In this document: positions 52,376-61,823 of the stretch, piece by piece
How the letters are laid out: each line of letters begins with the position of its first letter
Numbering within the stretch: the stretch's first letter is position 1
Origin: Dyella japonica DSM 16301
GTDB lineage: Bacteria > Pseudomonadota > Gammaproteobacteria > Xanthomonadales > Rhodanobacteraceae
Length of the DNA: 64,000 bases
Assembly: GCF_001010355.1 (NCBI RefSeq)
Contig: NZ_JPLA01000001.1
Location: forward strand, 124,001-188,000
Direction of reading: 5' to 3'
The notes under the pieces: generated by a model
Databases searched by the model: none
The model's input: the letters and a program-made list of their open reading frames with translations, nothing else
What the model was told of the DNA's origin: nothing
Translations under genes and position numbers: made by a program

Positions 52376-54052
52376 ATGAACGGCTCAAGGCCCGCCCCCA
52401 AGTCACGCCGCGTCAGAGCGCTCATGGCCATGGCTGCGCTGATCGGCATGGTTTCCATGCCTTCGCTGGCCCAGCAGGACGTGGCGCGTTTCCACAATGC
52501 GCCCGCCGCCACGGACAAGACGCCGAACCCCTACGCCGGCAAGGCGGACGCGGTCAACGACGGCAAGACGCTGTACGGCTCGTATTGCGCGGCCTGCCAC
52601 GGCGTGGCTGCGCAGGGCAACGGCAACGTACCGCCACTGGCGAGCACGACGGTCAAGAAGGCTCCGCCAGGTGCAGTGTTCTGGTTCATCACGCACGGCG
52701 ACGTGGCCAACGGCATGCCCGCGTGGGATTCGCTGAGCGAAGAGCAGCGCTGGAAGATCGTGACGTACCTCGATTCGCTGGAACCGGGCAAGCCCGCCGC
52801 CGGCGCACCGACGGCAGTGGCCTCCATGACGCCCGGCAACTGGCCCGCGCCAACGCCGCCATTCACCGATTTCCGTTACGAATCCCCGGGCACCAGCCGC
52901 AAGATCACCGCGGCCGATCTGCCCCAGCCCTACGCCACCAAGTCGGCCGGCAACGCACCGCAACTGGTGGCTCGCCCGGCTGATGTGTGGCCCAAGGCGC
53001 CACCGGGCTTCAAGGTGGAACTGTTCGCCACGGGGCTGGACAATCCACGCCTGCTGCGTACCGCGCCCAATGGCGACATCTTCGTGGCCGAGACCAAGGC
53101 CGGCCGCATCACGCTGTTCCGCGGCATCACCGCCGATGGCCATCCCAAGGAAACGCACGTCTACGCCACCGGCCTCAACCAGCCGTTCGGCATCACGTTC
53201 TATCCGGCCGTCCATCCGCAATGGATCTATGTGGGCAACACGGATGCCGTCGTGCGTTTCGCGTACAAGGACGGCGATGTGCAGGCACCCGGCAAGCCCG
53301 AGCACATCGCAGACCTGCCGCACAGCGATGGCGGGCACTCCACACGCGATATCGCCTTCTCGCCGGATGGCACGCGCATGTACGTGTCGGTCGGTTCGAA
53401 ATCCAACGTGGACGATACCGATACCACGCCGGAAGAAAAGAACCGCGCGGACATCCTGGTGTTCAAGCCCGATGGTTCGGACATGCACATCTACGCCAGC
53501 GGCATCCGCAATGCGGTGGGGCTCGCGGTCGATCCCAAGAGCGGCGAGTTGTGGTGCTCGGTCAACGAGCGCGATGGCCTGGGCGACAACCTCGTGCCCG
53601 ACTACATCACCCACGTGCAGGAAGGCGGATTCTACGGCTGGCCGTGGTGGTACATCGGCAACCATCAGGACCCGCGCAACGCCGGCAAGCATCCGGAACT
53701 GGCCAGCAAAGCCATCGTCCCCGACGTGCTGCTTCACCCGCACAACGCCTCGCTGCAACTCACCTTCTACGACGGCACGCAGTTTCCCGAGGCCTATCGC
53801 GGCGACATCTTCGCCGCGGAGCACGGCTCATGGAACCGTTCCGCACGCGTCGGCTATGAAGTGATCCGCGTGCCACGCCACGGCACCGCGCGCGCCAGCG
53901 GCGACTACGAAGACTTCCTCACCGGCTTCGTGCTACCCAGCGGCCAGGCCTGGGGCCGCCCTGTCGGCATCACCACGGCCGGCGATGGCTCGCTGCTGGT
54001 CAGTGACGATGGGTCAAATGTGATCTGGCGGGTGAGTTACGTGGGCGGCTGA
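52376..54052 (+). CDS. Cytochrome c-fused PQQ-dependent sugar (sorbosone-type) dehydrogenase
   Basis: 558 residues. Signal peptide to about SLAQQ. Residues ~58-135 form a cytochrome c domain with haem motif CAACH (71-75) and a distal Met candidate in DVANGMPAWD. Residues ~200-558 form the six-bladed glucose/sorbosone dehydrogenase propeller: LFATGLDNPRLLRTAPNGDI, SDGGHSTRDIAFSPDGTRMY (catalytic His candidate in GGHS), GGFYGWPWWYIG, FAAEHGSWNRS. The fusion would pass electrons from periplasmic sugar or aldehyde oxidation through PQQ to haem and the respiratory chain. The neighbouring PqqU-type receptor could supply PQQ. Substrate unknown. Confidence 0.85.
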   Translation: MNGSRPAPKSRRVRALMAMAALIGMVSMPSLAQQDVARFHNAPAATDKTPNPYAGKADAVNDGKTLYGSYCAACHGVAAQGNGNVPPLASTTVKKAPPGAVFWFITHGDVANGMPAWDSLSEEQRWKIVTYLDSLEPGKPAAGAPTAVASMTPGNWPAPTPPFTDFRYESPGTSRKITAADLPQPYATKSAGNAPQLVARPADVWPKAPPGFKVELFATGLDNPRLLRTAPNGDIFVAETKAGRITLFRGITADGHPKETHVYATGLNQPFGITFYPAVHPQWIYVGNTDAVVRFAYKDGDVQAPGKPEHIADLPHSDGGHSTRDIAFSPDGTRMYVSVGSKSNVDDTDTTPEEKNRADILVFKPDGSDMHIYASGIRNAVGLAVDPKSGELWCSVNERDGLGDNLVPDYITHVQEGGFYGWPWWYIGNHQDPRNAGKHPELASKAIVPDVLLHPHNASLQLTFYDGTQFPEAYRGDIFAAEHGSWNRSARVGYEVIRVPRHGTARASGDYEDFLTGFVLPSGQAWGRPVGITTAGDGSLLVSDDGSNVIWRVSYVGG

Positions 54053-54277
54053 GAGGAGCAACCTGTTACGCGCACGTTGCGGCGACCCGCAGTGGCAGGG
54101 TTGTCGATGTCCCTTTGGCTCGATAGCGGACCATACAAATCCCCCTGCTTCGCTTCTATAAACATGCGAACCACACGCAACGATAACGTCGTGACAAGGG
54201 AGTCACGCTCGCGGTGCTATTGAACGACGTTCACCGCCCGAGATGCAGGGGACAAACCACGCGAGGAGGTATCAGCG

Positions 54278-55096
54278 ATGCCTACAATCACCACACCGGA
54301 CGGCGTAGAGATCTTCTATAAGGACTGGGGATCCGGTCAGCCTATCGTCTTCAGCCATGGGTGGCCCCTGTCAGCCGACGACTGGGATGCCCAGATGACG
54401 TTTTTCCTTCAGCACGGCTACCGCGTGATCGCCCATGACCGGCGCGGGCACGGTCGGTCCGATCAAGTCGGCACCGGCAACGACATGGACCACTGGGTCG
54501 CCGACCTCGCTGCACTGACCGGGCACCTCGGCCTCCGCGACGCGATCCACATCGGGCACTCCACCGGTGGCGGCGAGGTGGCTCGCTACGTCGCGCGGCA
54601 TCAGGACCGGGTCGCCAAGGCAGTGCTGGTGGCCTCGTTGACGCCCAACATGGTGAAAACCGACGCGAACCCTGCCGGTCAGCCGCAGGAGTTTTTCGAC
54701 GCGGTTAGGGCAGGAATGCTTGGCAATCGATCGGAGTTTTACCGGGCAGTCCCGGAGGGTCCTTTCTACGGATTCAACCGTCCGGGCGCCAAGCCGTCTG
54801 AGCCGGTGATCGCGAATTGGTGGCGCCAGGGCATGGCCGGCAGCGCCCAGGCTCATTACGAGACCGTCTCCTCCTGGCTGGAGGATTACACCGAAGACCT
54901 GAAGAAGATCACCGTGCCGGTCCTGGTCATGCATGGCGAAGACGACCAGATCGTTCCGTTCGCCAGCGCGGTACCTCGCGCGGTCAACCTGCTCTCGAAC
55001 GGTAAGCTCAAGACATACCCTGGCTACCCGCATGGCATGCTGACCACCCACGCTGACGTCCTCAACCCGGACCTTCTCGCGTTTATCAAATCCTGA
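54278..55096 (+). CDS. Alpha/beta hydrolase, non-haem chloroperoxidase/arylesterase type
   Basis: 272 residues with GAGGAGG upstream. Family blocks: FYKDWGSGQPIVFSHGWPLS, AHDRRGHGRS, and the nucleophile elbow IGHSTGGGEVARYVA with Ser95. The acid is in VLVMHGEDDQIVPF and the His in GYPHGMLTTHADVLN. This is the cofactor-free haloperoxidase group, whose physiological activity is usually ester or lactone hydrolysis. It lies 225 bases downstream of the dehydrogenase on the same strand; a lactonase step after sugar oxidation is conceivable but unproven. Confidence 0.85.
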   Translation: MPTITTPDGVEIFYKDWGSGQPIVFSHGWPLSADDWDAQMTFFLQHGYRVIAHDRRGHGRSDQVGTGNDMDHWVADLAALTGHLGLRDAIHIGHSTGGGEVARYVARHQDRVAKAVLVASLTPNMVKTDANPAGQPQEFFDAVRAGMLGNRSEFYRAVPEGPFYGFNRPGAKPSEPVIANWWRQGMAGSAQAHYETVSSWLEDYTEDLKKITVPVLVMHGEDDQIVPFASAVPRAVNLLSNGKLKTYPGYPHGMLTTHADVLNPDLLAFIKS

Positions 55097-55129
55097 AGGG
55101 ACGCCGGCACGACCAGAACTGGGCAATTC

Positions 55130-55159
55130 GAGTGGCGCGCTCCAAAGGGTGCGCCACTC
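55130..55159. terminator. Bidirectional hairpin between hydrolase and SulP gene
   Basis: GAGTGGCGC and GCGCCACTC pair perfectly over 9 bp with a 12-base loop, between two convergent genes (stops at 55096 and 55204). No T-tract on either side. Confidence 0.65.
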
Positions 55160-55203
55160 AATCTCTCGAGGCCGCCGCTGTAAGGAGCAACGACGACTGC
55201 ACT

Positions 55204-56898
55204 TTACGGCTTCCAGTCCACCTTGTATTCCTCAAGATAGGCGTCGACGGCGGCGCCTATGGTGGGATATGGGGTGCCGAAGCGCTCCAGCAGCGAGAAG
55301 CGCTCCATTTTTTCCTTGACGGGATCTTTGATCTCGGCGAAGCGCAGTTCGATGCCAGATTCGCGCAGCGACCGTTCCAGCTCGGCAAGCATGTCCGCTG
55401 AGGTCACGTCGATGCTGGTGACCGGCTCTGCGGCGACGATGATTCGTCGTACCTGTGTTGGCGAATGCGCCACCGCCTCCAACAGGCGCTGATGGAACAG
55501 CTCGGCATTGGCGAAGAACAGCGGCGCGTCCCAGCGAAACAGCACGAGCCCCGGAATACGACGCGCGGCAGGATAGCGTTTGATATCGTGATAGCCCCTG
55601 ATGCCGTCAACTCGGCCCATCACGGCATAGTGCGGGCGCCAGCCGTCCCAGAGAAATTCCATGATCGCTATGGCGATCGCGATGCCGATGCCGGGAATGA
55701 CTCCCAAGACGGCGACACCGACGAAGCAAGCCATCGAAAGCCAGAATTCCCACGGCTGGATGCGAAGGATGCGGCGCAGGTCGTCAAACTCGAACAAGCC
55801 GATCGCCGCGGCGATCACCACCGCCGCCAGAGCGCTGCTGGGCAAGTATTCCAGCAGGTTCGGCGCCAGTAGCAGCAAGAGCGCCACCGCCAAGGCGCCG
55901 ACCACACCCGCGAGCTGAGTCTTTGCGCCTGCGGCTTCGGCAACCGGTGTGCGCGACGAGCTGCTGCTGATCGCAAATCCCTGGAAAAGCCCAGCCGCCA
56001 GGTTGGCGGCACCCAGGCCGATCATTTCCTGATTGGGATCGACGACGGCACGGGTCTTGGCTGCATACGTGCGCGACAGCACACTGGTGTCAGCGAACGC
56101 CACCATCGCCACGGCGCAGCCGCCGATCAGCACCTGGCCAAGGTCAGCCACACCGATCCATGGCAGGGCGAACGATGGCAGGCCCTGTGGGAGTGGACCA
56201 AGCACCTTGATTCCCGCGCTCTCTGCCAGGCCAAACCAACCGACCACGATCGTGGCGGCGACCACAGCGATCAGGAGTCCGGGGATTCGCTTCCAGCGCT
56301 TGAGCAAGAGGATCATCGCCAGGGTGCCGATACCAACGAAGAACGCCACCCAATTGGCTCGACCTTCAACAATCGCCCGGACAATCCGCACGACGTTGCG
56401 CAGCGGCCCGGCGCTTTCGACGGAAAAGCCCAGCAACTTGGGTAGCTGACTGATGAGCACCGTGAGCGCAATCCCGTTCATATAGCCGTAACGGATCGGC
56501 TTGGACAGCAACTCGGTGACAAATCCCATGCGCGCAATGCCGATCAAAATGCACACCAGCCCAGACACGATCGCCATCAGGCTGGCAACGGCCACGGCAC
56601 GTGCCGGGTCGCCTGCAGACAGCGGAAGCACCACTGCCAGAATCACCGCGGCGAGTGACGAATCGGGCCCCAGCACCAGAATTCGGCTCGGACCGAACAG
56701 CGCATAGACGAGCAACGGGACGATGGTGGCATACAGGCCATTGATGCCCGGAACACCTGAAGCCACGGCGTAGGCAATGCCGACCGGGACAAGCATGGTG
56801 GTCAGCACGAGGCCGGCCATCAAGTCGTGCGCCAGCCAAGCCGCTTGGTATTGGCGGGCGATTTGCACTCCGGGTAACCAACGCAGCCAGCCGCTCAT
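55204..56898 (-). CDS. SulP/SLC26 anion transporter with STAS domain
   Basis: 564 residues. The membrane domain (about 1-410) opens with the SulP consensus: DLMAGLVLTTMLVPVGIAYA, GLYATIVPLLVYALFGPSR, LGPDSSLAAV. A second-half block reads GLFQGFAISSSSSRTPVAEA. The C-terminal STAS domain (~435-550) includes GLVLFRWDAPLFFANAELF and EPVTSIDVTSADML. Substrates of bacterial SulP proteins include sulfate, bicarbonate and dicarboxylates; not resolvable here. It starts 61 bases after the PPK2 gene, same strand, so probably co-transcribed. Confidence 0.9.
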   Translation of the reverse strand: MSGWLRWLPGVQIARQYQAAWLAHDLMAGLVLTTMLVPVGIAYAVASGVPGINGLYATIVPLLVYALFGPSRILVLGPDSSLAAVILAVVLPLSAGDPARAVAVASLMAIVSGLVCILIGIARMGFVTELLSKPIRYGYMNGIALTVLISQLPKLLGFSVESAGPLRNVVRIVRAIVEGRANWVAFFVGIGTLAMILLLKRWKRIPGLLIAVVAATIVVGWFGLAESAGIKVLGPLPQGLPSFALPWIGVADLGQVLIGGCAVAMVAFADTSVLSRTYAAKTRAVVDPNQEMIGLGAANLAAGLFQGFAISSSSSRTPVAEAAGAKTQLAGVVGALAVALLLLLAPNLLEYLPSSALAAVVIAAAIGLFEFDDLRRILRIQPWEFWLSMACFVGVAVLGVIPGIGIAIAIAIMEFLWDGWRPHYAVMGRVDGIRGYHDIKRYPAARRIPGLVLFRWDAPLFFANAELFHQRLLEAVAHSPTQVRRIIVAAEPVTSIDVTSADMLAELERSLRESGIELRFAEIKDPVKEKMERFSLLERFGTPYPTIGAAVDAYLEEYKVDWKP

Positions 56899-56959
56899 GC
56901 TTGGTCCTTTGCCGATTGGGGTGGGTCGTAGGTGCGCATTGAACGATCGCCAGCTGCCG

Positions 56960-57775
56960 TCAGTAGTGTTCCTTTACGTACTTGATGGGGTAGTCCGGTT
57001 CGACGTAGTCGCCGATCTTCTGCCGTTTCGGGAACTTGATTTTTTCGAGCGGCACCTCTTTATAGGGCACTCGGTCGAGCAAGTGCCGGATGATGTTGAG
57101 ACGTCCACGGCGCTTGTCGTCTGTGCGCGCCACGTACCACGGCGCATACGGGGTGTCGGTCGCGGCAAACATGTCATCGCGGGCTCGCGAATAGTCGTAC
57201 CAACGGCCATACGACTTCAGGTCCATCGGCGAGAGCTTCCAGAGCTTGCGTCCATCGTTCGCTCGCTCCTTCAGTCGCCGGGTTTGCTCCGCTTCGCTGA
57301 CTTCCAGCCAATACTTCAGAAGGACCACGCCCGACTCGACGATCGCCTTCTCCATCAGCGGCGCCACCTGCAGGAATCTGCGCACCTTGGCTTCCGGCGT
57401 GAACTCCATCACGCGCTCGACGCCGGCGCGGTTGTACCAGCTGCGATCGAAGATAACGACCTCCCCTGCTGCCGGCATGTGGGCCATGTAGCGTTGCATG
57501 TACATCTGGCTTTTCTCGCGATCCGTCGGCGCGGGCAAGGCCACCACCCGGAACACCCGAGGACTGACCCGCTCCGTCAGGGCCTTGATCGCGCCCCCCT
57601 TCCCCGCCGTATCACGCCCTTCAAATACCACACAAACCTTGAGCCCTTTGGCGACAACCCACAGCTGCAGTTTGACCAGCTCGACGTGCAACTTCTCGAG
57701 CTCCGCCTCGTACTCCTTCCGCTTCATCTTTTCCGGCGCCGCGCCGGCTGCTTTGTCTTCTTTGTCGCCCTTCAT
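56960..57775 (-). CDS. ppk2: Polyphosphate kinase 2 (PPK2)
   Basis: 271 residues from the ATG at 57775 (GGGAG, 8-base spacing); ATGs at 57790 and 57835 are less supported. Walker A FEGRDTAGKGG (about 51-61), Walker B VIFDRSWYNR (~108-116) and lid-region KERANDGRKLWKLSPMD, then DTPYAPWYVARTDDKRRGRLN: the standard PPK2 core, single-domain. It uses polyphosphate to phosphorylate ADP or GDP, or in reverse makes polyphosphate; the motif set is that of class I enzymes acting on nucleoside diphosphates. It heads a two-gene run with the SulP transporter. Confidence 0.9.
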   Translation of the reverse strand: MKGDKEDKAAGAAPEKMKRKEYEAELEKLHVELVKLQLWVVAKGLKVCVVFEGRDTAGKGGAIKALTERVSPRVFRVVALPAPTDREKSQMYMQRYMAHMPAAGEVVIFDRSWYNRAGVERVMEFTPEAKVRRFLQVAPLMEKAIVESGVVLLKYWLEVSEAEQTRRLKERANDGRKLWKLSPMDLKSYGRWYDYSRARDDMFAATDTPYAPWYVARTDDKRRGRLNIIRHLLDRVPYKEVPLEKIKFPKRQKIGDYVEPDYPIKYVKEHY

Positions 57776-58086
57776 GTCGTTTGCTCCCATGTGGGTCGTG
57801 ATCGCCTGCAGTGATCTCAACCGCTCAACCGCCACTTAGTGATTGAGGTACACGCTCCTCGCTGGGGAATTTCCAACAACATCAGCAACACATGGACCAT
57901 CGAGCTCGGGCACGCGAGTAACGGACATCTATCCCGACGGCTGTGATGTGCCGTCTCCGCGACAATCTTCCGCGACACATAGCCAAGGTTGAGATGATGT
58001 CAGTCCAAGCGGAACAAACATCGCCCTGACCTAAGCCATGAACATCCGTGATCGCGTGGCCCGCAGTCGGATACCAAGCGCGCGCT
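57776..58086. other. Gene-free stretch upstream of ppk2
   Basis: 311 bases between ppk2 and the small helical protein gene. It should contain the ppk2 promoter. A short direct repeat (CGCGACA, twice within 57958-57978) is the only pattern noticed. Confidence 0.4.
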
Positions 58087-58368
58087 TTATTGCCCGCCTT
58101 TCTCATTCTCGGTGGCTTTGATGATGATCTCGCCATAGAGCTGGACGATCCTCGCACCCAGGGTATGGAACTCCGGATTACGCACAACGAACTTCTCCGC
58201 CTCTTGAGCATCTCTGAGCGCCTTCTTCAGAAATTCGAGTTCGGAGTCACTTAGGCGTTCGCCGCTGTCGATTCGCTTCTTTATCTCGAGCGTTCGAGGC
58301 AGCCGGAACTTGACGAGCCGTTCGAGCAATGCCTGGATGGTACCCGCGTCATCTGCCTGGTCGGACAT
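58087..58368 (-). CDS. Small helical protein of unknown function
   Basis: 93 residues with AGGAG 8 bases before the ATG. The sequence is charged and amphipathic throughout (TIQALLERLVKFRLPRTLEI, LSDSELEFLKKALRDAQEAE), predicted as two or three helices, no membrane segment, no Cys. No family recognised. Codon use and the ribosome site support a real gene. It stands alone, 311 bases upstream of ppk2 on the same strand. Confidence 0.65.
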   Translation of the reverse strand: MSDQADDAGTIQALLERLVKFRLPRTLEIKKRIDSGERLSDSELEFLKKALRDAQEAEKFVVRNPEFHTLGARIVQLYGEIIIKATENEKGGQ

Positions 58369-58721
58369 CAGGGGTCTCCTGCCTGCGAGCGAAGCCTAAT
58401 TCTACTCTTCCACGCCGTGTCGCTTCGCCACCACGAAACCTTCATCGAGCGATGCAAGGCCGCGCGCCTGAAAATGGCTGTGACCACCCATGGCGCCGGA
58501 AATTGACGGCCGACCGTTGAGCACCGAAGAAGTGCCCGCCCCATCTACAAGGGCGCTGGCGACGGACACATTCAATGCTTGACTACGCAAAGCCAGACCA
58601 AGGGAAGTGCCTGTGCGCTTCGGTTTGTAGGCCGCGATTGACCCTCGCAGAACATCTTAAGTAGTTCTACTTACGCATAGGGCGTGAGTCTGCAGCTGCA
58701 GTCCGCTATCGAAAGCGGACC
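58369..58721. other. Gene-free stretch with two palindromes
   Basis: 353 bases. TAAGTAG-TT-CTACTTA (58658-58673) is a 7-bp-arm dyad, a possible operator or promoter element. The REP-like palindrome at 58701-58720 abuts the stop of the gene at 58722. A 62-codon TTG-started minus-strand frame (58402-58590) is open but has no supporting start context and is not called as a gene. Confidence 0.45.
58701..58720. repeat. Short palindromic dispersed repeat, copy 1
   Basis: GTCCGCTATCGAAAGCGGAC, perfect 7-bp arms around ATCGAA. It lies 1 base after the stop of the membrane-protein gene at 58722 (minus strand), where it could also act as a 3' hairpin. Best-preserved member of the five-copy family at 58.7-64 kb. 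Confidence 0.75.
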
Positions 58722-59249
58722 TTAGCCCAACGTTGCGGCCGCCCCCGATGAAGGGGATGGGATAGACGAGGGCTTCCAAAACAAGAAGTAGGCAGCAGGC
58801 ACGAAGTAGAAGACCATCCAGTGACCGGAAAAGCCGCGCACCTCATTTGCCTTGAAGGCAGCGAATTGGGTAGCGGTGATCTCCCTGATCAGCTTTCCAT
58901 GCTCCATCAGAACGTAACGTCCATTCTCAGCGACGGGATTGCCCCCACCCGTGTTGAGCATGAAGACCGCGAAATTGATCATCGCGTAGACAAAGATCAC
59001 GCCACCGAGTGCAGCCACCCACCGAGGCAATCCCTTCGCCATGGCGAATAAAGATTTGTTGCCGGCGAAGTCTTTCCGGCTGAGCAAAACAAACGGCAGA
59101 AAAACGACAAAGATCCCGCCGTGGAGAAACCACACAGCAGGCATGGACGACGCAACATCGATACCCATCAGTGCCTGCAAATGCACCACAAGCGAGGCCA
59201 GGAACCCAACCAATGCCAGGCTACCCAGCGCGTATCGCAAAACCTTCAT
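58722..59249 (-). CDS. Four-helix integral membrane protein of unknown function
   Basis: 175 residues. Hydrophobic segments at about 5-28, 40-58, 75-98 and 142-160 (YALGSLALVGFLASLVVHLQ; VWFLHGGIFVVFLPFVLL; WVAALGGVIFVYAMINFAVF; WMVFYFVPAAYFLF). The loop between helices 3 and 4 (NGRYVLMEHGKLIREITATQ) resembles a short extracytoplasmic segment. No family recognised. Ends at a palindromic repeat. Confidence 0.7.
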   Translation of the reverse strand: MKVLRYALGSLALVGFLASLVVHLQALMGIDVASSMPAVWFLHGGIFVVFLPFVLLSRKDFAGNKSLFAMAKGLPRWVAALGGVIFVYAMINFAVFMLNTGGGNPVAENGRYVLMEHGKLIREITATQFAAFKANEVRGFSGHWMVFYFVPAAYFLFWKPSSIPSPSSGAAATLG

Positions 59250-59498
59250 GGATCTGATCCGTCTGTCTTCGCATCGGTTGATGCGCCCCTTTTCTCGCCC
59301 GGAAAGCTGACGAGCCCCTTGTCTGAATAACAGTAGCTACGTCCCTAGGCAGGCACAACAACGTCGGCTGTGGAATCCGGGCCGGGATCGGCAACCACCG
59401 CCCAAGCCCAAGTGCGGCACAGTGCACAAACGGCCGTCCAGCTGGCTTGCTGAAACCACGCCTGCGTGGCTGAATGGCCGGGTCGACAGGGGGTTCGC

Positions 59499-61823
59499 AT
59501 GTTTTTGCGCAGCATCGCTTCGCGGCTGTCTCTCTGGGTGCTCGCCGGCTCCGTATTGGTGCTGACGATTGCCGGCGGCGTGCTGTTCTACCGGGTGAGC
59601 GGGCAGATCCTCGAGAAAGCGCATGGCGAAGCGACAGCACTCGCCAACGAGGCGGGCAACCGGATCGAACAGCGCCTGGCTCGCGTGGCCGACACGGCGC
59701 AAACCCTGGCCGTGGTGGTGGGCGCCCATCCGGATGGCGCCGATCTCACGCTGCGCGGCGCTCTCGCACGCAATGCCGACCTTTCCGGACTGGCCGCAGC
59801 CTTCGTGCCCGCGGCCGGCAATCCACCCGAGTCGCCCTTCATCAGCCGCCAGGATGATGGCTCCCTGGATCGGCGCGACCTGCGCAAGGACATCAACCCG
59901 TACTGGCAGGCGAACTGGTTTCTGGCAGGCCTGAGCTGCTCGCAGGGTTGCTGGCAACGCCATTTCCATTCGCAGTCGCGCCAACGCGAGATGATCAACT
60001 ACTCCGTCGCCATCAGTGCGGATGGCCGTCCGACGGGCTTGATCAATGCCGACGTCTCCCTGGATTGGCTCAGCCGCACCTTGAAGGAGTTGGGCAAGCC
60101 GGCGGGCGCGTATGCCTTCGTCCTGGACGAAAGCGGTACGTATCTTGCCCACGACAACCCTGCCCTGGTCGGCCAGCGCGGCCAGGCCAATTTGCTGGAG
60201 GCGCTGGCCACTCATCAGGCCAGCCACGTACGGCTCGCCGTTGCGCAGAACCCGCAGGCGCAAGGCAAACCGGTGTGGATCTACTTCGTGCCGATCGAGG
60301 GCACCCACTGGCGCTTCGGCCTCGCCATGCCGGAGAGCAAGATCTACGCCGGCGTGCGGCAGGCGTTCGTCCAGGCGCTATTGCTGGGCTTGCTCGCCCT
60401 GCTTGCCCTGGCGGTGATCACGCTGGCGGTGACGCGACGCATCCTGACCCCGCTGGGCACGCTGACGTCGCGCGCCGAGCAGGTGGCGCGCGGCGCACTG
60501 GCCTTCGAATTGCCCCCTGCCCGCTTCCCGGACGAAGTCGGCCGCCTCACCCAGGCCTTCGACCGCATGCGCACGGAGCTGGCATTGCATATCGCCGAGC
60601 TGACCCGCAATGCGAAGGAACAGCAGCGCCTGGCCAGCGAACTGGATATCGCACACCAGATCCAGACCGCGCTGCTGCCGGGCGAGCACTACCTGGACGC
60701 GCACTGCGAGAACTTCGAGCTGCACGCACTGCTTCGACCGGCCCGCGCCGTGGGCGGCGACCTCTACAGTTACTTCATGCTCAATGAGCGGCGCTTCTGT
60801 GTGATGGTGGGCGATGTGTCCGACAAGGGCATACCCGCCGCGCTATTCATGGCGCGCACCATCACGCTCGCCAAGGCGCTGGCGCCAAGGGCGCGATCAC
60901 CGCAGCACTTGCTCTCGATGCTCAACGTCGAACTCTGCCGGAACAACGACAGCTGCATGTTCGTGAGCCTGCTGTGCGGCATGCTGGATACGGCGACCGG
61001 CGAACTGGTGATGGCCAGCGCAGGACACGAGCCGCCCGTGCTCTGCGACGCCGATGGCGTCCGCCTGATCGAGCTGGACACCGGTGCCGCGCTCGGCCTT
61101 GATGAGGAGGCCCGCTATCCGCCTCGGACGCTGCGGCTGCATGCCGATCAGACGCTGCTGCTCTATACGGATGGCATCACCGAAGCGACCGACACCGGTC
61201 AGCAGCTATTCGGCGTCGAACGCTTGCTGGCATGCCTGGGGCGCTCCCCGACAGGCTCCGCCGCCGAACTTGCTGCTGGCCTGCTGGCTGAGGTGGACCG
61301 CTTTGCAGAAGGCGCAGGGCAAGCCGACGACATCACCGTGCTCGCCCTGAACTGGCATCATGCCCTGGCCGACGGGAACGCACTCATGCTCGACCTGACC
61401 ATCCATGCCTCGATGGACGATGTCTTCGACACGCTTGATCGCTGCGACGCCTCGCTGCGCGATCAAGGCGTGTCGCCCGCGGTCCGCGATGACGTTCGGC
61501 TGGTGCTCGAGGAACTCATGGTCAACATGGTGGAGCATGGTCACGCGGGCGGCACCGACCGCAAGATCGAACTGCATATGCGCCTGGGTGATGACGCTGT
61601 ATTGATCGATCTGCACCATGATGGACACCCCTTCGATCCACTGCAGGTGCCCACGCCCGCGCTTACCGGCGACCTGGCCGACGCCGACGAGATCGGCGGC
61701 CTGGGCATCCACCTGGTGCGTGCCATGGCGAGCGAACTGAGCTACAGCCATGACGAGCATGGCAACCACTTGCAGCTACGCTTTCTCCACCCCGCACGAC
61801 CGGAGCCAGACCATGACGTTTAG
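59499..61823 (+). CDS. Membrane sensor SpoIIE-type phosphatase fused to HATPase anti-sigma kinase domain
   Basis: 774 residues from MFLRSIASRL behind AGGGGG. TM1 at ~8-32; an extracytoplasmic double-Cache-like sensor at ~35-285 with CSQGC; TM2 at ~290-312; a HAMP linker at ~315-370; a coiled segment; a PP2C/SpoIIE phosphatase at ~395-620 (HALLRPARAVGGDLYSYFML, VGDVSDKGIPAALFMA, LLYTDGITEATD, GQADDITVLAL). A C-terminal GHKL/HATPase_c_2 domain at ~640-765 follows (VRLVLEELMVNMVEHGHAGG, DEIGGLGIHLVRAMASEL). One protein thus carries both antagonistic partner-switching activities, kinase and phosphatase, toward the downstream STAS protein. Confidence 0.9.
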   Translation: MFLRSIASRLSLWVLAGSVLVLTIAGGVLFYRVSGQILEKAHGEATALANEAGNRIEQRLARVADTAQTLAVVVGAHPDGADLTLRGALARNADLSGLAAAFVPAAGNPPESPFISRQDDGSLDRRDLRKDINPYWQANWFLAGLSCSQGCWQRHFHSQSRQREMINYSVAISADGRPTGLINADVSLDWLSRTLKELGKPAGAYAFVLDESGTYLAHDNPALVGQRGQANLLEALATHQASHVRLAVAQNPQAQGKPVWIYFVPIEGTHWRFGLAMPESKIYAGVRQAFVQALLLGLLALLALAVITLAVTRRILTPLGTLTSRAEQVARGALAFELPPARFPDEVGRLTQAFDRMRTELALHIAELTRNAKEQQRLASELDIAHQIQTALLPGEHYLDAHCENFELHALLRPARAVGGDLYSYFMLNERRFCVMVGDVSDKGIPAALFMARTITLAKALAPRARSPQHLLSMLNVELCRNNDSCMFVSLLCGMLDTATGELVMASAGHEPPVLCDADGVRLIELDTGAALGLDEEARYPPRTLRLHADQTLLLYTDGITEATDTGQQLFGVERLLACLGRSPTGSAAELAAGLLAEVDRFAEGAGQADDITVLALNWHHALADGNALMLDLTIHASMDDVFDTLDRCDASLRDQGVSPAVRDDVRLVLEELMVNMVEHGHAGGTDRKIELHMRLGDDAVLIDLHHDGHPFDPLQVPTPALTGDLADADEIGGLGIHLVRAMASELSYSHDEHGNHLQLRFLHPARPEPDHDV

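Noticed and set aside
52403..53824. A 473-codon minus-strand frame over the dehydrogenase
   Set aside because: Antisense of the cytochrome c-dehydrogenase fusion, which has clear haem and propeller motifs.
58402..58590. 62-codon minus-strand frame as a small gene
   Set aside because: It starts with TTG, has no ribosome binding site and no recognisable feature.
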